A stretch of DNA of 64,000 bases. Origin: an uncultured Clostridium sp. Its GTDB lineage: Bacteria > Bacillota > Clostridia > Lachnospirales > Lachnospiraceae. The stretch spans positions 1-64,000 of the forward strand of contig URFM01000001.1 in the NCBI GenBank assembly GCA_900547035.1, written 5' to 3'. The notes beneath the pieces were generated by a model, which was not told where the DNA came from, did no database searches, and saw nothing but the letters and a program-made list of their open reading frames with translations. Each line of letters opens with the position of its first letter. The first letter of the stretch is position 1. Both the position numbers and the translations under genes were made by a program. Shown in pieces: positions 6,508 through 14,915 of the stretch.

Positions 6508-8400
6508 ATGAAAAAATTAGCATTAAGTGACGAAATCCTGCTGAGTATCCAGCAGCCAGCCCGCTATATCGGCGGAGAGATCAACGAGGTCATTAAGGAC
6601 CCGAAAAAAGTAGACATCCGCTTTGCGATGTGCTTCCCGGACGTCTATGAAATCGGCATGTCCCATCTGGGGATGCAGATTCTCTATTCCATGTTCAACC
6701 GCCGGGAGGATATCTACTGCGAGCGGGTATATTCCCCCTGGATGGATTTGGACCCCATCATGCGGGAAAAGAACATCCCCCTGTTCACCCTGGAAACTCA
6801 GGAACCGGTGAAACATTTTGATTTCCTGGGAATCACCCTTCAGTATGAAATGTGCTATACCAACGTCCTTCAGATTCTGGAATTGTCCCAGATTCCTCTC
6901 CATGCTTCCCAGAGAGGAGAGGAGGACCCCATCGTCATCGGCGGAGGCCCCTGCGCCTACAATCCGGAGCCTCTGGCGGAATTTTTCGACCTGTTTTATA
7001 TCGGAGAAGGGGAGACGGTCTATTTTCAGCTGATGGACTGCTATAAGGAAAACAAAAAGGCGGGAAAAAGCCGTCTGGACTTTTTAAAGAAGGCGGCCCG
7101 GATTCCCGGAATCTATGTGCCAACATTTTATGAAGCTTGCTACCACGAGGACGGGACTTTAAAAGAATTTGTTCCCATTGTGCCGGAAGCTTCCTCATCC
7201 ATCACCAAGCAGCTGGTGACCCATATGGACGAGACAGAATACATCGACAATCCCCTGGTTCCCTATATCCGTGTTACCCAGGACCGGGTTGTGCTGGAAA
7301 TCCAGCGGGGCTGCATCCGAGGCTGCCGTTTCTGCCAGGCGGGAAATGTGTACCGCCCCTTACGGGAGCACAGCTTGGAATATCTGAAACGCTACGCTAG
7401 GCATATGCTGGAGTCCACCGGCCAGGAGGAGATTTCCCTCAGTTCCCTTAGTTCCAGCGATTACAGCCAGCTGGAGGGCCTGGTGAATTTTCTGATTGAC
7501 GAGTTTAAGGGGAAGGGCGTCAACATTTCCCTGCCCTCCCTGCGCATCGACGCCTTCTCCCTGGACGTCATGAGCAAGGTCCAGGATATCAAAAAGAGCA
7601 GCCTCACCTTTGCGCCGGAGGCCGGCTCCCAGCGTCTCCGGGACGTCATCAACAAGGGACTGACGGAGGAAGATATCCTGAAAGGAGCCAGAGAGGCCTT
7701 TGAGGCCGGCTGGAACCGGGTCAAGCTTTATTTTATGCTGGGCCTTCCCACGGAAACCAGGGAGGATATGGAGGGCATCGCCCTGCTGTCGGAGAAAATT
7801 GCGGAAGAGTACTACGAGATTCCCAAGGACCAGCGCCACGGCAAAGTCCAGGTGGTGGCCAGTTCCTCCTTCTTCGTTCCCAAGCCCTTTACCCCATTCC
7901 AGTGGGCCAGAATGTGTACGAAGGAAGAATTTCTGGAGCGGGCGGCCATTGTCCGGGGAAAATTCCGTGAAATGAAGAATTTTAAGAGCCTGAAATACAA
8001 CTGGCACGAAGCGGAGCTGACGGTGCTGGAGGGCGTTCTGGCCCGTGGCGACCGGCGGGTGGGCGCGGTCATCGAGGAGGCCTACCGAAACGGCGCCATC
8101 TACGATTCCTGGTCCGAGTACTTCAACAATGAAGCCTGGATGAATGCCTTTGAATCCTGCGGCGTTTCCATTGATTTTTACACCACCAGAGAGCGGAAGA
8201 CCGACGAACTCTTCCCTTGGGATTTTATCGACGCCGGGGTCAGCAAGGATTTCCTGAAACGGGAGTGGGAGAACGCCCACAAGGAACAGGTCACTCCCAA
8301 CTGCCGCAAACGATGTTCCGGCTGCGGCGCTTTAAAATTTGGCGGCGGCGTCTGCTATGAGAATCGGCCCGTTCAGGCAGGAGAGGAGGGGAGCTTATGA
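6508..8400 (+). CDS. Radical SAM protein, B12-binding type (TIGR03960-like)
   Basis: A 630-residue protein. The N-terminus starts KKLALSDEILLSIQQPARYIGGE, and residues about 30-180 form a cobalamin-binding-like Rossmann region (FPDVYEIGMSHLG). The radical SAM cluster motif CIRGCRFC lies near residue 270, giving CxxxCxxC. A Cys-rich end (CRKRCSGCG) may hold a second cluster. ATG 6508 is preferred: the open frame reaches TTG 6388, but that overlaps the -35 box. The last bases overlap DUF2344 (ATGA). The pairing with DUF2344 and RNase E/G is conserved in Clostridia, suggesting a role in rRNA or tRNA maturation or modification. The substrate is not known. Confidence 0.9.
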   Translation: MKKLALSDEILLSIQQPARYIGGEINEVIKDPKKVDIRFAMCFPDVYEIGMSHLGMQILYSMFNRREDIYCERVYSPWMDLDPIMREKNIPLFTLETQEPVKHFDFLGITLQYEMCYTNVLQILELSQIPLHASQRGEEDPIVIGGGPCAYNPEPLAEFFDLFYIGEGETVYFQLMDCYKENKKAGKSRLDFLKKAARIPGIYVPTFYEACYHEDGTLKEFVPIVPEASSSITKQLVTHMDETEYIDNPLVPYIRVTQDRVVLEIQRGCIRGCRFCQAGNVYRPLREHSLEYLKRYARHMLESTGQEEISLSSLSSSDYSQLEGLVNFLIDEFKGKGVNISLPSLRIDAFSLDVMSKVQDIKKSSLTFAPEAGSQRLRDVINKGLTEEDILKGAREAFEAGWNRVKLYFMLGLPTETREDMEGIALLSEKIAEEYYEIPKDQRHGKVQVVASSSFFVPKPFTPFQWARMCTKEEFLERAAIVRGKFREMKNFKSLKYNWHEAELTVLEGVLARGDRRVGAVIEEAYRNGAIYDSWSEYFNNEAWMNAFESCGVSIDFYTTRERKTDELFPWDFIDAGVSKDFLKREWENAHKEQVTPNCRKRCSGCGALKFGGGVCYENRPVQAGEEGSL

Positions 8401-9134
8401 AAATCCGGATTAAATTCCGCAAATACGGCAACATGAAATTCATCGGCCATCTGGACGTGATGCGCTATTTCCAGAAGGCAATCCGGCGGGCGGATGTGGG
8501 AATCCGCTACAGCGAAGGCTTCAGTCCTCATCAGATTATGTCCTTTGCCGCCCCCCTGGGGGTTGGGATTACCAGCGAGGGCGAGTATCTGGATATCGAG
8601 GTGGTGCCGCCGGAGGAGGGCTGCCATCTGACCGAACGGTTAAATGCCGTCATGGCAGAGGGATTTGAGGTCGTAGGCTGCTTCAAGCTCCCGGATTCCG
8701 CCGCCAACGCCATGTCCATTGTGGCGGCAGCAGATTATCAGCTGACCCTGCGGCCGGGCTATGAGGTAGAGCAGCCGGAGGAATGGGTTCAAGGGCTTCT
8801 GGATTTCTACGGACAGGATGAGGTCCTCATCTCCAAAAAGACGAAAAAAGGCGAAAAGCAGCTGGATTTAAAGCAGCTGGTCTATGAGCTGTCCGCCTCC
8901 ATGGAAGACGGCTCCCCGGTCATTTTTATGAAAATCTCCACCGGGAGTACGGAGAACATCAAACCGGAACTGGTACTGGACGCCTATTACCAGCACAGAG
9001 GAGAGGAGCGGCCGGCCTTTGCCTGGATGACCTGCAGAAGAGAGGTCTACGCCGACCTTGCTCCGGAGCAAAAAAAGGAACAGGGGCTTCACCAGTTTAT
9101 TCCCCTGATGGACCTGGGAGAAACGATTGCATAA
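8397..9134 (+). CDS. DUF2344 protein (TIGR03936-like), radical SAM partner
   Basis: A 245-residue protein with the family opening KIRIKFRKYGNMKFIGHLDVMRYFQKAIRRADV, and the conserved segment YSEGFSPHQIMSFAAPLGVGITSEGEYLD near residues 38-68. In many Clostridia this domain is fused to the C-terminus of the neighbouring radical SAM protein or encoded directly after it; here it is separate, with start and stop overlapping by four bases on the upstream side and one base on the downstream side. Its biochemical role is undescribed. The gene order strongly implies joint action with the radical SAM enzyme and possibly with RNase E/G. Confidence 0.9.
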   Translation: MKIRIKFRKYGNMKFIGHLDVMRYFQKAIRRADVGIRYSEGFSPHQIMSFAAPLGVGITSEGEYLDIEVVPPEEGCHLTERLNAVMAEGFEVVGCFKLPDSAANAMSIVAAADYQLTLRPGYEVEQPEEWVQGLLDFYGQDEVLISKKTKKGEKQLDLKQLVYELSASMEDGSPVIFMKISTGSTENIKPELVLDAYYQHRGEERPAFAWMTCRREVYADLAPEQKKEQGLHQFIPLMDLGETIA

Positions 9135-10333
9135 TGGAAAAGCTGATTATTACAAGATGGAAGGGCCGCATTTTGACGGCCCTGTTTTCCGGCGGAACAG
9201 CGCTCCAGCTGACGCTGGAACCGGCGGAGGACTCCTCCCTTTTAAATAATATCTATGTGGGGAAGGTCCAGACGGTGGCTCCCGGCATAAACGCTGCCTT
9301 CGTGGAATTTGAGGAGGGACAGATCGGATATTTAAGCTTGTCCGAACACCAGCCCCGGCCCTTAAACCGACCGGAGGCCAAAAAGCTGGCTTCCGGGGAT
9401 GAAATTCTCGTCCAGGTCGCCCGGGATAAGGTAAAGACCAAAGCTCCCGTGCTGACCAGCCTCCTGACCCTGACCGGACGCTATCTGGTCCTGACCCCCG
9501 GAAAGCCCGGCGTCAATTTTTCTTCCAAGCTTAACAGCCGGGAGCTGAAGGAAAGTCTGAAGCCTTTGATCGAGCAGGCCTTAAATGACTTTGGATGTCC
9601 GGACTGGGGCGTCATCGTCCGCACGAACGCGGGCCGCCAGAAGCCGGAAGTCATTTTAGGGGAACTGAAATCCATCTCGGAGCGCTGCAGGTTTATTTTG
9701 GAGCAGGCTGCCCGCCGGGCACCGAAAACCTGCATGTATCGGGCCCTGCCGGGCTATATCTGCGCCCTCCGGGATTCCTATGAGGGAAAATTGGAGGCTA
9801 TCATCACCGACCAGGAAGACTGCTTTCTCCAACTGCAGGACTATTTAAGGGAAAGCCAGCCTGAAAAGCTGCCTCTTTTAACCAGATACAGTGACTCTCT
9901 GGTGTCCCTCACAAAGGTCTACAGCCTGGAAAAGGCTATGGCCGACGCCTTAAGCAGGCGGGTCTGGCTGAAATCCGGCGGTTATCTGGTCATTGAGCCC
10001 ACCGAGGCCATGACGGTCATCGACGTCAATACCGGAAAATACCCCGGCAAAAAGAACATGACGGAAACCGTCCTCCGGCTGAATCTGGAGGCTGCCTGGG
10101 AAATCGGGCGGCAGCTGAGGCTGCGCAATCTCTCCGGCATCATTGTGGTGGATTTTATTGACATGGAACGTACCGAAGACAGTCAGATTTTGCTGAAAAC
10201 CCTCGGTCAGGCCGTGGCTGCGGACCCGGTGAAAACCACTGTGGTGGAGATGACCAAACTGGGGCTGGTGGAGCTCACACGCAAGAAGGTCCGCCGTCCC
10301 CTCTCAGAACAAATCCAGGAAAATGAAAAATAG
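9134..10333 (+). CDS. Ribonuclease E/G family endoribonuclease, short form
   Basis: A 399-residue enzyme. An S1-like RNA-binding region spans about residues 35-110 (NIYVGKVQTVAPGINAAFVE). The DNase I-like catalytic part carries the two metal-binding Asp motifs VIDVNTG and VVDFIDM. The protein ends at TRKKVRRPLSE, just before the place where RNase E has the CPxC zinc link, so it lacks the zinc-link cysteines and the small domain needed for the standard tetramer. This resembles other short clostridial RNase G proteins. Predicted roles are rRNA 5' processing and mRNA decay. It starts one base inside the DUF2344 stop and is translationally coupled. Confidence 0.9.
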   Translation: MEKLIITRWKGRILTALFSGGTALQLTLEPAEDSSLLNNIYVGKVQTVAPGINAAFVEFEEGQIGYLSLSEHQPRPLNRPEAKKLASGDEILVQVARDKVKTKAPVLTSLLTLTGRYLVLTPGKPGVNFSSKLNSRELKESLKPLIEQALNDFGCPDWGVIVRTNAGRQKPEVILGELKSISERCRFILEQAARRAPKTCMYRALPGYICALRDSYEGKLEAIITDQEDCFLQLQDYLRESQPEKLPLLTRYSDSLVSLTKVYSLEKAMADALSRRVWLKSGGYLVIEPTEAMTVIDVNTGKYPGKKNMTETVLRLNLEAAWEIGRQLRLRNLSGIIVVDFIDMERTEDSQILLKTLGQAVAADPVKTTVVEMTKLGLVELTRKKVRRPLSEQIQENEK

Positions 10334-10345
10334 TGAAATTTCCCG

Positions 10346-10374
10346 TTGACATTCCACCTATTGGGTGGTAAACT
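10346..10374 (+). promoter_or_regulatory. Sigma-A promoter of the rplU-prp-rpmA operon
   Basis: A consensus TTGACA (10346-10351), a 17-base spacer and TAAACT (10369-10374) predict strong transcription starting near 10381. Confidence 0.85.
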
Positions 10375-10384
10375 ACACTAGTGT

Positions 10385-10460
10385 GCCGCACAATGAGGTT
10401 CTAAGAGTCTGCCCTTTCGCAGGCCACCGAAATTGGCGAGTAATGATTATAGGAGGTGCC
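10385..10460 (+). ncRNA. Candidate ribosomal protein L21 leader
   Basis: The roughly 80-base untranslated region between promoter and rplU contains two short adjacent hairpins, CTGC-CCTTTC-GCAG and GCCA-CCGAAAT-TGGC, then AGGAGG. L21 leaders are known upstream of rplU in Firmicutes, where L21 is thought to bind its own mRNA. Position and hairpin layout fit. I cannot confirm the covariance model by eye. Confidence 0.5.
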
Positions 10461-10464
10461 TTTC

Positions 10465-10773
10465 ATGTACGCGATTATTGCTACAGGCGGAAAGCAGTAC
10501 AAGGTTGCAGAAGGCGATGTCATTAAGGTAGAGAGACTGGGCGCAGGCGCAGGCGAGACTGTTACCTTCGACCAGGTATTGGCTGTAAACGACGGCGAGC
10601 TTAAAATCGGATGCCCCACCGTTTCCGGCGCGACTGTTACCGCAACAGTTGAGAAGGAAGGAAAGGGCAAGAAAGTGATCGTTTACAAGTATAAGAGAAA
10701 GACCGGCTATCACAAGAAGAACGGTCATCGTCAGCTCTATACTCAGGTAAAGATCGAAAAGATCAACGCTTAA
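10465..10773 (+). CDS. rplU: 50S ribosomal protein L21
   Basis: A 102-residue protein starting [18 protein letters not shown], the family signature, and ending with the basic [14 protein letters not shown] region that contacts 23S rRNA. An apparent GTG start at 10456 lies in the AGGAGG ribosome site and is rejected. Length is normal. It leads an operon with prp and rpmA, the standard L21-Prp-L27 order of Firmicutes. Confidence 0.98.
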   Translation: MYAIIATGGKQYKVAEGDVIKVERLGAGAGETVTFDQVLAVNDGELKIGCPTVSGATVTATVEKEGKGKKVIVYKYKRKTGYHKKNGHRQLYTQVKIEKINA

Positions 10774-10784
10774 TTTGACCGGCT

Positions 10785-11123
10785 ATGATTCAGGTAACGA
10801 TTTTCAGGGATTCCACCGAAGACGGAGACGTCTATACCGGAGTGGAACTTTTGGGACATGCGGGCTTTGCCCAAAGCGGACAGGATATTGTCTGTGCTGC
10901 GGTGTCGGCCCTTGTTCTGAATATGGCTAATTCCGTGGAGACGTTTACGGACGACGGTTATGAGGGAGAGGTGGACGAGCGCTCCGGCGGATTTAAGTTC
11001 CATTTCACCTCACAGATCAGTCCCGGCTCCCAGCTTTTGATGAATTCCCTTGTTCTTGGTATTCAGAACATCGGAAGAGAGTATGGGAAAAAGCATATCA
11101 ACATTCAATTTAAGGAGGTGTAG
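10785..11123 (+). CDS. prp: Ribosomal-processing cysteine protease Prp
   Basis: A 112-residue protease. The catalytic pair is His25 in GHAG and Cys37 in DIVCAAVS, both in the expected spacing for the YsxB/Prp family. Prp removes the N-terminal extension of ribosomal protein L27 in Firmicutes, Fusobacteria and relatives, a step needed for ribosome function. Its substrate, with the extension, is encoded four bases downstream. No good ribosome site precedes the ATG, so translation may depend on ribosomes leaving rplU 11 bases upstream. Confidence 0.95.
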   Translation: MIQVTIFRDSTEDGDVYTGVELLGHAGFAQSGQDIVCAAVSALVLNMANSVETFTDDGYEGEVDERSGGFKFHFTSQISPGSQLLMNSLVLGIQNIGREYGKKHINIQFKEV

Positions 11124-11127
11124 AAAC

Positions 11128-11418
11128 ATGTTTCAGATGAACCTTCAGTTATTCGCTCATAAAAAAGGTGTTGGTTCCACGAAGAACGGAAGAGATTCCG
11201 AGTCCAAGCGCCTTGGCGCCAAGAGAGCTGACGGACAGTTCGTTCTGGCAGGAAATATCCTGTACCGTCAGAGAGGAACTAAAATCCATCCTGGCAACAA
11301 CGTAGGCAAGGGCGGCGACGACACCTTATTTGCTTTAGTAGACGGAGTTGTTAAGTTTGAGAGAAAGGGCAGAGACAAAAAGCAGGTTTCTGTATATCCC
11401 AAAGCAATCAACGAATAA
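11128..11418 (+). CDS. rpmA: 50S ribosomal protein L27 with cleavable N-terminal extension
   Basis: A 96-residue protein. It begins [24 protein letters not shown]. The [11 protein letters not shown] junction is the known Prp cleavage signal, so the mature protein should start AHKKG, exposing the flexible arm that reaches the peptidyl-transferase centre. AAGGAGGTG overlaps the prp stop and places the start at 11128; the longer frame to 11050 is an overlap artefact. The extension is present and its processing enzyme is adjacent, so cleavage is expected. Confidence 0.97.
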   Translation: MFQMNLQLFAHKKGVGSTKNGRDSESKRLGAKRADGQFVLAGNILYRQRGTKIHPGNNVGKGGDDTLFALVDGVVKFERKGRDKKQVSVYPKAINE

Positions 11419-11427
11419 CGACGAGCG

Positions 11428-11458
11428 GACTCCATACCCCTATGTATGGAGTCTTTTT
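11428..11458 (+). terminator. Rho-independent terminator of the L21-L27 operon
   Basis: A perfect 10-bp stem (11428-11437 with 11444-11453), a six-base loop and TTTTT follow rpmA by nine bases. Confidence 0.93.
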
Positions 11459-11492
11459 GTTACAAGCACTTAGCGTCCGTCTTTCGGGCGCT
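11455..11492 (+). repeat. Structured repeat element, copy B (before obgE)
   Basis: The 16 bases 11455-11470 are identical to 343-358. A hairpin follows (11472-11479 with 11485-11492, one G-T pair) with loop TCTTT, echoing copy A. A partial second copy of AAGCACTTAG occurs at 11510-11519. It lies between the rpmA terminator and obgE, and may form part of the obgE leader. Confidence 0.5.
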
Positions 11493-11539
11493 TATATGCG
11501 ATATATGCAAAGCACTTAGAAGGGAACAGGTATTTAATT

Positions 11540-12829
11540 ATGTTTGCCGACAGCGCAAAAATTTTTATTAAATCAGGCAAAGGCGGAGACGGTCATGTCA
11601 GCTTCCGCCGGGAGCTGTATGTGCCTGCCGGAGGTCCCGACGGCGGAGACGGCGGAAAGGGCGGAGATATTATTTTCCAGGTGGACAAGGGACTCAACAC
11701 CCTGACCGACTTCCGCCATGTGCGCAAATATGTGGCGGAGAGCGGCCAGGAGGGCGGAAAGCGCAGATGCCACGGAGCCGATGGGAAGGACCTGATTATC
11801 AAGGTTCCGGAAGGCACTGTTGTAAAGGATTTTGAATCCGGCAAAGTCATCGCCGATTTGTCTGGTTCCAACAGCCGCGTGGTGATTTTGAAGGGCGGGA
11901 AAGGCGGCAACGGCAACATGCATTACGCCACCTCCACCATGCAGGCCCCCAAATACGCCCAGCCAGGTCAGCCCAGCCAGGAGCTGTGGGTTCTTCTGGA
12001 ATTAAAGGTCATTGCCGACGTGGGACTGGTAGGCTTTCCTAACGTAGGCAAGTCCACTCTGCTCTCCAGAGTCAGCAACGCAAGACCCCAGATTGCCAAT
12101 TACCATTTCACTACCCTGAATCCCCATCTGGGTGTAGTGGACTTGGGCGACGGCGCCGGTTTTGTTATGGCGGATATCCCTGGCCTCATTGAAGGAGCTT
12201 CTCAGGGCGTAGGCCTTGGCCATGCCTTTTTAAAGCACATTGAGCGTACCAAGGTATTGATTCATGTGGTGGATGGAGCTTCCGTAGAAGGGCGGGACCC
12301 GGTAGAGGATATCCGGACTATTATCAGAGAACTGGAGGCCTACAATCCGCAGCTTCTGGATCGTCCCCAGGTCATTGCGGCCAACAAGATGGACGCCGTA
12401 TACGAGGACCAGGATTCTTCTTCCATCCTGAAGCGGCTCAGAGATGAATTTGAGCCTCAGGGAATGAAGGTGTTCCCCATCTCCGCCGTGTCCGGAAAAG
12501 GCGTAAAAGAGCTGCTGTACCATGTAAACGATTTGCTGAAAACTGTGGATACCGCTCCGGTTATTTTCGAACCCGAATTTGAACTGGAATTCCAGGGCGA
12601 CCGTAATCTCCCCTACACAGTAGAAAAAGCAGAAGATGGCGTTTATGTAGTAGAAGGCCCCAGAATTGAAAAAATGCTGGGCTATACTAATCTGGAATCT
12701 GAAAAAGGATTTGATTTCTTTCAAAAATTTCTTCAGAACACTGGTATCCTGGATGATCTGGAAAAAGCCGGAATTCAGGAGGGTGATACGGTACGGATGT
12801 ATGGTCTGGAATTTGACTATTACCGGTAA
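11540..12829 (+). CDS. obgE: GTPase Obg
   Basis: A 429-residue GTPase with three domains. The Gly-rich Obg fold spans about residues 1-158 (KGGDGHVSFRRE, GGKGGDI). The G domain carries GFPNVGKST near residue 166, the switch region TTLNPHLG, and NKMD. The clostridial OCT domain is the C-terminal part from about residue 350. Obg binds the 50S subunit and ppGpp and is essential in ribosome assembly and stress response. It is followed by yhbY after 36 bases. A weak GAAGGGAAC region precedes the ATG by 12 bases. Confidence 0.97.
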   Translation: MFADSAKIFIKSGKGGDGHVSFRRELYVPAGGPDGGDGGKGGDIIFQVDKGLNTLTDFRHVRKYVAESGQEGGKRRCHGADGKDLIIKVPEGTVVKDFESGKVIADLSGSNSRVVILKGGKGGNGNMHYATSTMQAPKYAQPGQPSQELWVLLELKVIADVGLVGFPNVGKSTLLSRVSNARPQIANYHFTTLNPHLGVVDLGDGAGFVMADIPGLIEGASQGVGLGHAFLKHIERTKVLIHVVDGASVEGRDPVEDIRTIIRELEAYNPQLLDRPQVIAANKMDAVYEDQDSSSILKRLRDEFEPQGMKVFPISAVSGKGVKELLYHVNDLLKTVDTAPVIFEPEFELEFQGDRNLPYTVEKAEDGVYVVEGPRIEKMLGYTNLESEKGFDFFQKFLQNTGILDDLEKAGIQEGDTVRMYGLEFDYYR

Positions 12830-12865
12830 ATGCCCAGCATTTGCCCTTTAGAAAGGATTAAACCT

Positions 12866-13162
12866 ATGACAAGTAAGCAGAGAGCCTATTTAAAAGGCCT
12901 GGCTATGAAACTGGACCCCATTTTTCAGATCGGTAAATCCAGTCTGACCCCTGAGGTTACTCAGGCAGTTTCTGAGGCGCTTGAAGCCAGAGAACTGGTT
13001 AAAATCACGGTGCTGAAAAATTGTCTGGACGACGGAAGTTCCATCGCCGATGTTTTGGCAGAGCGTACCCAGTCCCAGGTGGTTCAGGTAATCGGCCGCA
13101 AAATCGTGCTGTACCGCCCGGCCAAGGACGAAGCAAAGCGCAAGATTCAACTGCCTAAGTAA
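12866..13162 (+). CDS. yhbY: YhbY family RNA-binding ribosome assembly factor
   Basis: A 98-residue CRS1-YhbY (CRM) domain protein. It begins MTSKQRAYLKGLAMKLDP, has the conserved QIGKSSLTPEV segment near residue 23, and ends GRKIVLYRP, matching the domain. YhbY binds pre-50S particles. AGAAAGGA lies about 8 bases before ATG 12866; an in-frame ATG at 12830 lacks a ribosome site and overlaps the obgE stop region. It sits with obgE and rsfS in a ribosome biogenesis cluster. Confidence 0.93.
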   Translation: MTSKQRAYLKGLAMKLDPIFQIGKSSLTPEVTQAVSEALEARELVKITVLKNCLDDGSSIADVLAERTQSQVVQVIGRKIVLYRPAKDEAKRKIQLPK

Positions 13163-13232
13163 AATAGCGCAATATGATGTTTGACGGCAAGTAAGTAGAC
13201 ATAAAATTTTTATGTTAAGGAGTTTGGGAAAC

Positions 13233-13859
13233 ATGAGAGATTCCATCGGAATTATGGGAGGAACATTTGATCCCATTCACAATGGACATCTTCTGCTGGC
13301 CCATCAGGCCTATCGGGAATACGGGCTGGACTCGATTTGGTTTATGCCCTCCGGCCACCCCCCACACAAGCAGGACCATCATGTAACGGATGGCGGAATC
13401 CGGCGGGATATGGTAAAGCTGGCCATCGAAGGGGTCCCTTATTTTCAGTATTCCGACTTTGAACTGCGCCGGCCTGGCAGTACCTACAGTGCTCAGACCT
13501 TTCACCTTTTGAACGAAGCTTATCCAGCTTTGAATTTCTACTTTATCGTAGGAGCCGATTCCCTGTACCAGATCGAGCACTGGTATCATCCCCGGGAGCT
13601 GATGCGTGAAACCACTCTTTTGGTAGCCGGGAGAGAGTGTGATAATGCCCCCCGCAGTCTGGACCAGCAGATTCGGTATCTGTCTGATCGTTTTCAGGCA
13701 AAGATTTTCCGGCTTCACTGTCAGGAAATGGACGTTTCTTCGGCCATGCTCCGTCAAATGGCCGCCCAGGGTGTACCCATTGATTCCTATCTGCCTCCCG
13801 GGGTGGCGGATTATATCCGAAAAAACGGACTATATCGCAAGGAAAAGGAGAGTGAATAG
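13233..13859 (+). CDS. nadD: Nicotinate-nucleotide adenylyltransferase
   Basis: A 208-residue enzyme that joins ATP and nicotinate mononucleotide to make deamido-NAD. The nucleotidyltransferase signature GGTFDPIHNGHLLLA, with HNGH, lies at residues 9-23. The SSAMLRQM segment near the end matches the ISSTxIR motif. TAAGGAG precedes ATG 13233; the longer frame from 13212 includes this site and is rejected. yqeK follows two bases after the stop. The nadD-yqeK-rsfS order is conserved across Firmicutes. Confidence 0.97.
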   Translation: MRDSIGIMGGTFDPIHNGHLLLAHQAYREYGLDSIWFMPSGHPPHKQDHHVTDGGIRRDMVKLAIEGVPYFQYSDFELRRPGSTYSAQTFHLLNEAYPALNFYFIVGADSLYQIEHWYHPRELMRETTLLVAGRECDNAPRSLDQQIRYLSDRFQAKIFRLHCQEMDVSSAMLRQMAAQGVPIDSYLPPGVADYIRKNGLYRKEKESE

Positions 13860-13861
13860 TC

Positions 13862-14479
13862 ATGGACAATTACAGCAGCTATATTCAGATGCTTCGCAAA
13901 AATCTGAAACGCCGGCTCCCGGCTATGCGTTACGAGCATTCCCTCAGCGTTTCCTTCACCTGTATGGCGCTGGCTATGCGCTACGGAACAGATTTGAATC
14001 AGGCGGAGGTGGCCGGACTGCTTCATGACTGTGGAAAACGCTTCAGCGACGATATTATTTTAAAGAAATGCCAAAAACATGGAATTCCCGTAAGTCCCCA
14101 GGAAGAGCAGGCTCTGTCTACCCTTCACGCTAAATACGGGGAATGGCTGGCCAGAAACCGCTATCAGATTACAGATCCCGAAATTTTAAGCGCGATTGGC
14201 TGCCATACTACCGGGAAACCTGGCATGGGGACTCTGGACAAGATTCTCTATATAGCGGATTACATTGAGCCCAGACGTTTTAAGGCGGCTAATCTGCCCC
14301 AGATGCGTACCCTGGCTTTTCAGGATTTGGACCGCACCATGTACGAAATTCTTAAAAGTACCCTTGAGTATTTGAAACAGAAGGGGGGCGTCATTGATCC
14401 CCTCACCGCAGAAGCTTACCAATATTTCGATTCTCTGATCAATGGAGAGCAGAAGGAAAAAAAGGAGGATACAGAGTGA
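13862..14479 (+). CDS. yqeK: YqeK-type HD hydrolase (bis(5'-nucleosyl)-tetraphosphatase)
   Basis: A 205-residue HD-domain protein. The metal ligands are His25 in YEHS, the His-Asp pair in LLHDCGK near residue 55, and a further His in GCHTTGKPGMG. These match YqeK, which hydrolyses diadenosine tetraphosphate symmetrically. The stop overlaps the GTG start of rsfS by three bases. The tail ends KEKKEDTE and is variable. Confidence 0.92.
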   Translation: MDNYSSYIQMLRKNLKRRLPAMRYEHSLSVSFTCMALAMRYGTDLNQAEVAGLLHDCGKRFSDDIILKKCQKHGIPVSPQEEQALSTLHAKYGEWLARNRYQITDPEILSAIGCHTTGKPGMGTLDKILYIADYIEPRRFKAANLPQMRTLAFQDLDRTMYEILKSTLEYLKQKGGVIDPLTAEAYQYFDSLINGEQKEKKEDTE

Positions 14480-14829
14480 ATCATCCAAAAGAGCTTGTAA
14501 AACTGGCCTACAACGCCCTGAGCGATAAAAAGGGCGGCGACATCAAGATCATCGATATTCATGAGGTTTCCGTATTGGCGGACTATTTCATCATTGCCGA
14601 TGGTTCCAACATTAACCAGGTTCAGGCCATGGCGGATCATGTGCAGGAAGTTCTGGCACGGGCAGGGTGGGAATGCCGTCAGATCGAAGGCTACCAGAAC
14701 GCCAACTGGATTCTGCTGGACTATGGCGACGTTATCATTCATCTATTCAGCCGTGAGGACCGTTTGTTCTATGATTTAGAGCGGATTTGGAGAGACGGAA
14801 AGACCTTTGTGGATGTGAATGAGCTGTAA
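14476..14829 (+). CDS. rsfS: Ribosomal silencing factor RsfS
   Basis: A 117-residue protein of the RsfS/YbeB/Iojap family, starting with GTG. Conserved parts are KGGDIKIIDIHEVSVLADYFIIADG and, near the end, WILLDYGDVIIHLFSREDRLFYDLERIW. It binds L14 on the 50S subunit and blocks subunit joining during starvation. It is last in the obgE-yhbY-nadD-yqeK-rsfS series, and a strong bidirectional terminator follows. Confidence 0.97.
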   Translation: MNHPKELVKLAYNALSDKKGGDIKIIDIHEVSVLADYFIIADGSNINQVQAMADHVQEVLARAGWECRQIEGYQNANWILLDYGDVIIHLFSREDRLFYDLERIWRDGKTFVDVNEL

Positions 14830-14843
14830 ATTGAAAATGTATC

Positions 14844-14896
14844 ATACCGGAAAAGGCGGCACGCTTCCTTGAGAAATGTGCCGCCTTTTCCGGTAT
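14844..14896. terminator. Bidirectional terminator between rsfS and lexA
   Basis: Perfect 19-bp arms (14844-14862 and 14878-14896) with AT ends on both sides separate convergent genes. Confidence 0.9.
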
Positions 14897-14915
14897 ATTG
14901 GCCAAAGAGCCGTCT

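Noticed and set aside
7360..8280. Minus-strand 306-residue open frame inside the radical SAM gene
   Set aside because: Antisense shadow of a well-supported coding region; no ribosome site or family features.
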